From: Sulfidibacter corallicola
Lineage (GTDB): Bacteria; Acidobacteriota; Holophagae; Acanthopleuribacterales; Acanthopleuribacteraceae
Assembly: GCF_017498545.1 (NCBI RefSeq)
Contig: NZ_CP071793.1
Location: 9,914,256 to 9,978,255 of the forward strand
Length of the DNA: 64,000 nt
Direction: 5' to 3'
Made by a program: the position numbers and the translations under genes. Below the pieces are notes generated by a model. It did not search any database, had not been told where the DNA came from, and saw only the letters and a list, made by a program, of their open reading frames with translations. Of the stretch, positions 61,735 through 64,000 are shown in pieces (the first letter of the stretch is position 1; each line of letters starts with the position of its first letter).

Positions 61735-64000
61735 TCAGGTACCGCCCCGACCGCGATTGAACGGGACCAGGTTGCCCGGCGGCTCCAATTCTTCACCCGA
61801 TTTGGTCGGCACCGGCGCCGGTTGCACGGGATCCGGCAGCGAATCCAGGTGCAGTCGATCCTCCGCCGCCGCCGGTTCGTTGACCGAGCGGTAGTAGACC
61901 GAGTAGAGGGTCTGGATCAGGATCGTACCCATGGCGGCCAAATCACCCAGCGGCATGCCGTCCAAGATGACCCCCGCGTGGATCAGGAACTGCGACCACA
62001 TGGCCTTGGGCTTGGGACGGTGGTACCGCAACCACAGGGCGGTCCACAGGAAACGCTCCATCCACAGGCGCCGATTGGGTTCGAAGATGTGGTGCAGCAG
62101 CACCTCGGTGGCTTCCTCGAGGTGTTCCAACCACTGGCGCGGCTTGCCGATCTTGGCGTGCAACACGGTCTCGACCATCTCGTCGTCGTCGAACCAGGTC
62201 TCCTGGAGCCCGGACCCGATCAGCCAGTTGGGATTCTGGTTGACCAACGAGGCCCATTTGGCCGGATCGCGAAGCCGCTTGGGCAGCGCGGGAATGTGCT
62301 CCCGTATCAGGTCGCTGGGCTCGCACAGGCGCGGATCCCAGCCTTTTTCACCCAGGTACTCGGCCAACCGCATCAGCTCGGGCGGCGGAACCTTGCGGTG
62401 CCCGTGACCGACGCCGATTTGGTGGCGAATGACGAGGTCCAGGTAGACCCGATCGACCTTCCAGAAGGTGATCTGGTTCTTGACCAGGTTCATTTCCTCG
62501 GCGAGCGCCTCGGCGCTGTTGAACTGGCTGCACCAGACGTCCTGAATCCCGCGATCCTGCTTGACCAGGATGTGGCCCATGACGTAGCGTCCCTCGTGAT
62601 GAATGGCCAGCCAGAACCCCTGCGAGCCGGATCCGTCGATCAGGCTGGCGTAGATGTGCAGCAGGCGGCCCGGCACCAGTCCGGGAATGTCGAGCCGCGC
62701 CATGCGCAGGGCCTTGATGGTGCGATCGAGCTCGGATCGCTCCACGATCGGAAGCCAGTTGCGCAGCATGATCAGGCGCCGGAACGTCACCGGCGACACC
62801 TTGCCGGCGGCCATGGCGGCGTCGAGAATCGAAGGCAGGTAGCGGCGCACCTGGGGATCGCTGTGCAGGCACATCAGGCCGACCACCTCGCACATGACCT
62901 CGCTCTTGTAGTGGGCCAAATATTCCAGAATCGAAACCTGCCCGTCGATGGGCACCATTTTCAATTGGGGGATCAGGATCTCGGCGACCGCATAGGCGTC
63001 TTCCAGCCCGTGATCCTCCATATCCTGCAGCACGGCTTCCATTTCTTCATAGGAATCCTTGCCGGAGAATCGATTGTAGTAGTCGGCGAGGTTTTGGGTG
63101 GCCTCGATGATTTCGTCGTCCCACTCCAAATTGGAATCGCGCAGGGCCTCCATCACGTCCTGCTGGAGAACCTGGCCCACGTGCGGCACCAGAATCGAAT
63201 CGGCGATGCGCGCGATCAGTTGCTCCTGGACGGGCGCGGCCCAGCGCCAGTGCCGATCCAGCGCGTAACACAGCTTGTGCAGGCTTTCGCAGAACAGGAA
63301 GTAGATGAGCTGGTAGCGAATGCCCGGCTGGGCGTCACCCTGGGGATATTCCCGCTGCATGAGTTCCAACAACAGCAGAGGGGCGATGTGGTGGCGTTCG
63401 AGAAAGCGCTCGGCGGCCTGGTTCAGAATCGGTGGAGACTGGCGGCTTTGCAGGCCCTTGGCCATCTCCTCCACGATGAGATCCAGCTCGTGCAGCATGT
63501 CTTCGGGCGAAGCCGGCGGGCGCGCCTCGTGAAAATCGGCGTCACCTTGGGTCACCACATCGGCATCGTCGCCCAACAGGGTGTGCAGGGGACCGTCCAG
63601 CAGTTGGTCCTCGGTCTGCTGGATCAGGCCGCGCAGTTGGTTGACCTTGCCACCGAGCCGACGCAACCACAGCAACGGATCCACCTCGTGATCGCGATCG
63701 ACCGCCGGCACCTTGTCCGGCACGCGGGTGTCGATCTGCCAGCCCGGCTGGGGATCGAAGAACTGTCGGCCGTTGTAGGTGCGGCCGGTGACCTCGGATC
63801 GGAACAGGCGAAAATGTTCCTGGAGGCCGTGTAAAAACGAGGGATCTTCCTTCAAATCCTCGACGATCAGGCCCAACAGCGCTTCGGCATGATCGGACTG
63901 GGGAAAGTCGGGATGGAGGAAGACGCGGTAATCGGGGCGCTGGGGATCGAGCCAGATGTGGATGAAGGCCCAGTCTTCGCTTTGATTGTCGGGATAGAGT
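61735..64000 (-). CDS. Large protein of unknown function, 5' end outside window
   Basis: At least 755 residues; the frame stays open to the window edge. I recognise no family. It is largely alpha-helical, with no signal peptide or membrane segment in the visible part. The middle (VGQVLQQDVMEAL..., MEAVLQDMEDHGLEDAYAVAEILIPQLKMV, ILEYLAHYKSEVMCEVVGLMCLHSDPQVRRYLPSI) reads like HEAT/ARM helical repeats. A later part (GFWLAIHHEGRYVMGHILVKQD, VWCSQFNSAEALAEEMNL) may be a separate alpha/beta domain. The tail is Pro/Glu-rich. Converges on the GGDEF gene with only 6 bp between stops. Confidence 0.75.
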   Translation of the reverse strand, partial: LYPDNQSEDWAFIHIWLDPQRPDYRVFLHPDFPQSDHAEALLGLIVEDLKEDPSFLHGLQEHFRLFRSEVTGRTYNGRQFFDPQPGWQIDTRVPDKVPAVDRDHEVDPLLWLRRLGGKVNQLRGLIQQTEDQLLDGPLHTLLGDDADVVTQGDADFHEARPPASPEDMLHELDLIVEEMAKGLQSRQSPPILNQAAERFLERHHIAPLLLLELMQREYPQGDAQPGIRYQLIYFLFCESLHKLCYALDRHWRWAAPVQEQLIARIADSILVPHVGQVLQQDVMEALRDSNLEWDDEIIEATQNLADYYNRFSGKDSYEEMEAVLQDMEDHGLEDAYAVAEILIPQLKMVPIDGQVSILEYLAHYKSEVMCEVVGLMCLHSDPQVRRYLPSILDAAMAAGKVSPVTFRRLIMLRNWLPIVERSELDRTIKALRMARLDIPGLVPGRLLHIYASLIDGSGSQGFWLAIHHEGRYVMGHILVKQDRGIQDVWCSQFNSAEALAEEMNLVKNQITFWKVDRVYLDLVIRHQIGVGHGHRKVPPPELMRLAEYLGEKGWDPRLCEPSDLIREHIPALPKRLRDPAKWASLVNQNPNWLIGSGLQETWFDDDEMVETVLHAKIGKPRQWLEHLEEATEVLLHHIFEPNRRLWMERFLWTALWLRYHRPKPKAMWSQFLIHAGVILDGMPLGDLAAMGTILIQTLYSVYYRSVNEPAAAEDRLHLDSLPDPVQPAPVPTKSGEELEPPGNLVPFNRGRGGT

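Noticed and set aside
61822-63834. Antisense frame of about 670 codons opposite the large unknown protein
   Set aside because: I considered it as the true gene because the sense protein has no known family, but the sense frame has better helix periodicity, Trp/Leu content and ends 6 bp from the converging gene.

Overview
The window is a high-G+C (about 60% by eye) chromosome segment from a Gram-negative, probably free-living or host-associated bacterium with a large accessory genome. Evidence for an outer membrane: three TonB-dependent receptors, a FecI/FecR/STN-receptor operon, a small beta-barrel-like protein and several signal-peptide proteins. The NRPS, the MacAB-like ABC operon with its own sigma-54 NtrC/NtrY pair, the Reg_prop hybrid kinase and the heavy load of intergenic repeats fit a predatory or marine Acidobacteriota/Myxococcota-like lineage. 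I lean to Acidobacteriota (Acanthopleuribacter-like), but that placement is inference; there is no rRNA or marker gene here.

Layout. 1-3.4 kb: 3' end of an NRPS (C-tail, A, PCP, C) with no release domain. 3.4-4.6 kb: tandem and hairpin repeats. 4.6-14.2 kb: a DUF697/DUF2442 fusion protein, a large secreted Calx-beta/PcRGLX-like polysaccharide-acting protein, a MotA/TolQ-like membrane protein and a VWA protein with Ig-like repeats. 14.3-22.5 kb: two divergent sensor kinases, one with a solute-binding sensor and one a 1,730-residue beta-propeller hybrid with two kinase modules. 22.7-30.4 kb: two TonB receptors, an NTF2-like exported protein and an exported acetoacetate-decarboxylase-like protein, separated by 1.3 kb of repeats. 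31.6-39.6 kb: a UPF0178 protein, then HlyD adaptor, ABC ATPase, two FtsX-type permeases, NtrC-type regulator and NtrY-type kinase; a -24/-12 promoter and an upstream palindrome precede the operon. 39.6-40.8 kb: hairpin repeats and a 17-copy 14-bp minisatellite. 40.8-44.5 kb: three exported proteins, including a His/Asp-rich one. 45.0-49.3 kb: ECF sigma, FecR and TonB receptor, translationally coupled. 49.5 kb: tRNA-Asn with promoter and terminator. 49.7-56.9 kb: membrane protein, PD40 propeller protein, a YtrA-type GntR/ABC operon and a secreted LamG-type protein. 57.8-64 kb: DUF1028 protein, HD phosphohydrolase, dual-REC GGDEF protein and the 3' end of a large unknown protein.

The most unusual content is in the gaps. 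A family of GTAG-headed palindromic elements recurs at about ten places. Flanks are conserved, while the hairpin core is replaced wholesale by unrelated 19-nt palindromes of the same length; inside one tandem array two neighbouring units differ in the core. A 14-bp unit sits once inside a copy of a related 230-bp repeat at 59.1 kb and is amplified 17-fold at 39.8 kb. No transposase or other mobilising enzyme is in the window.
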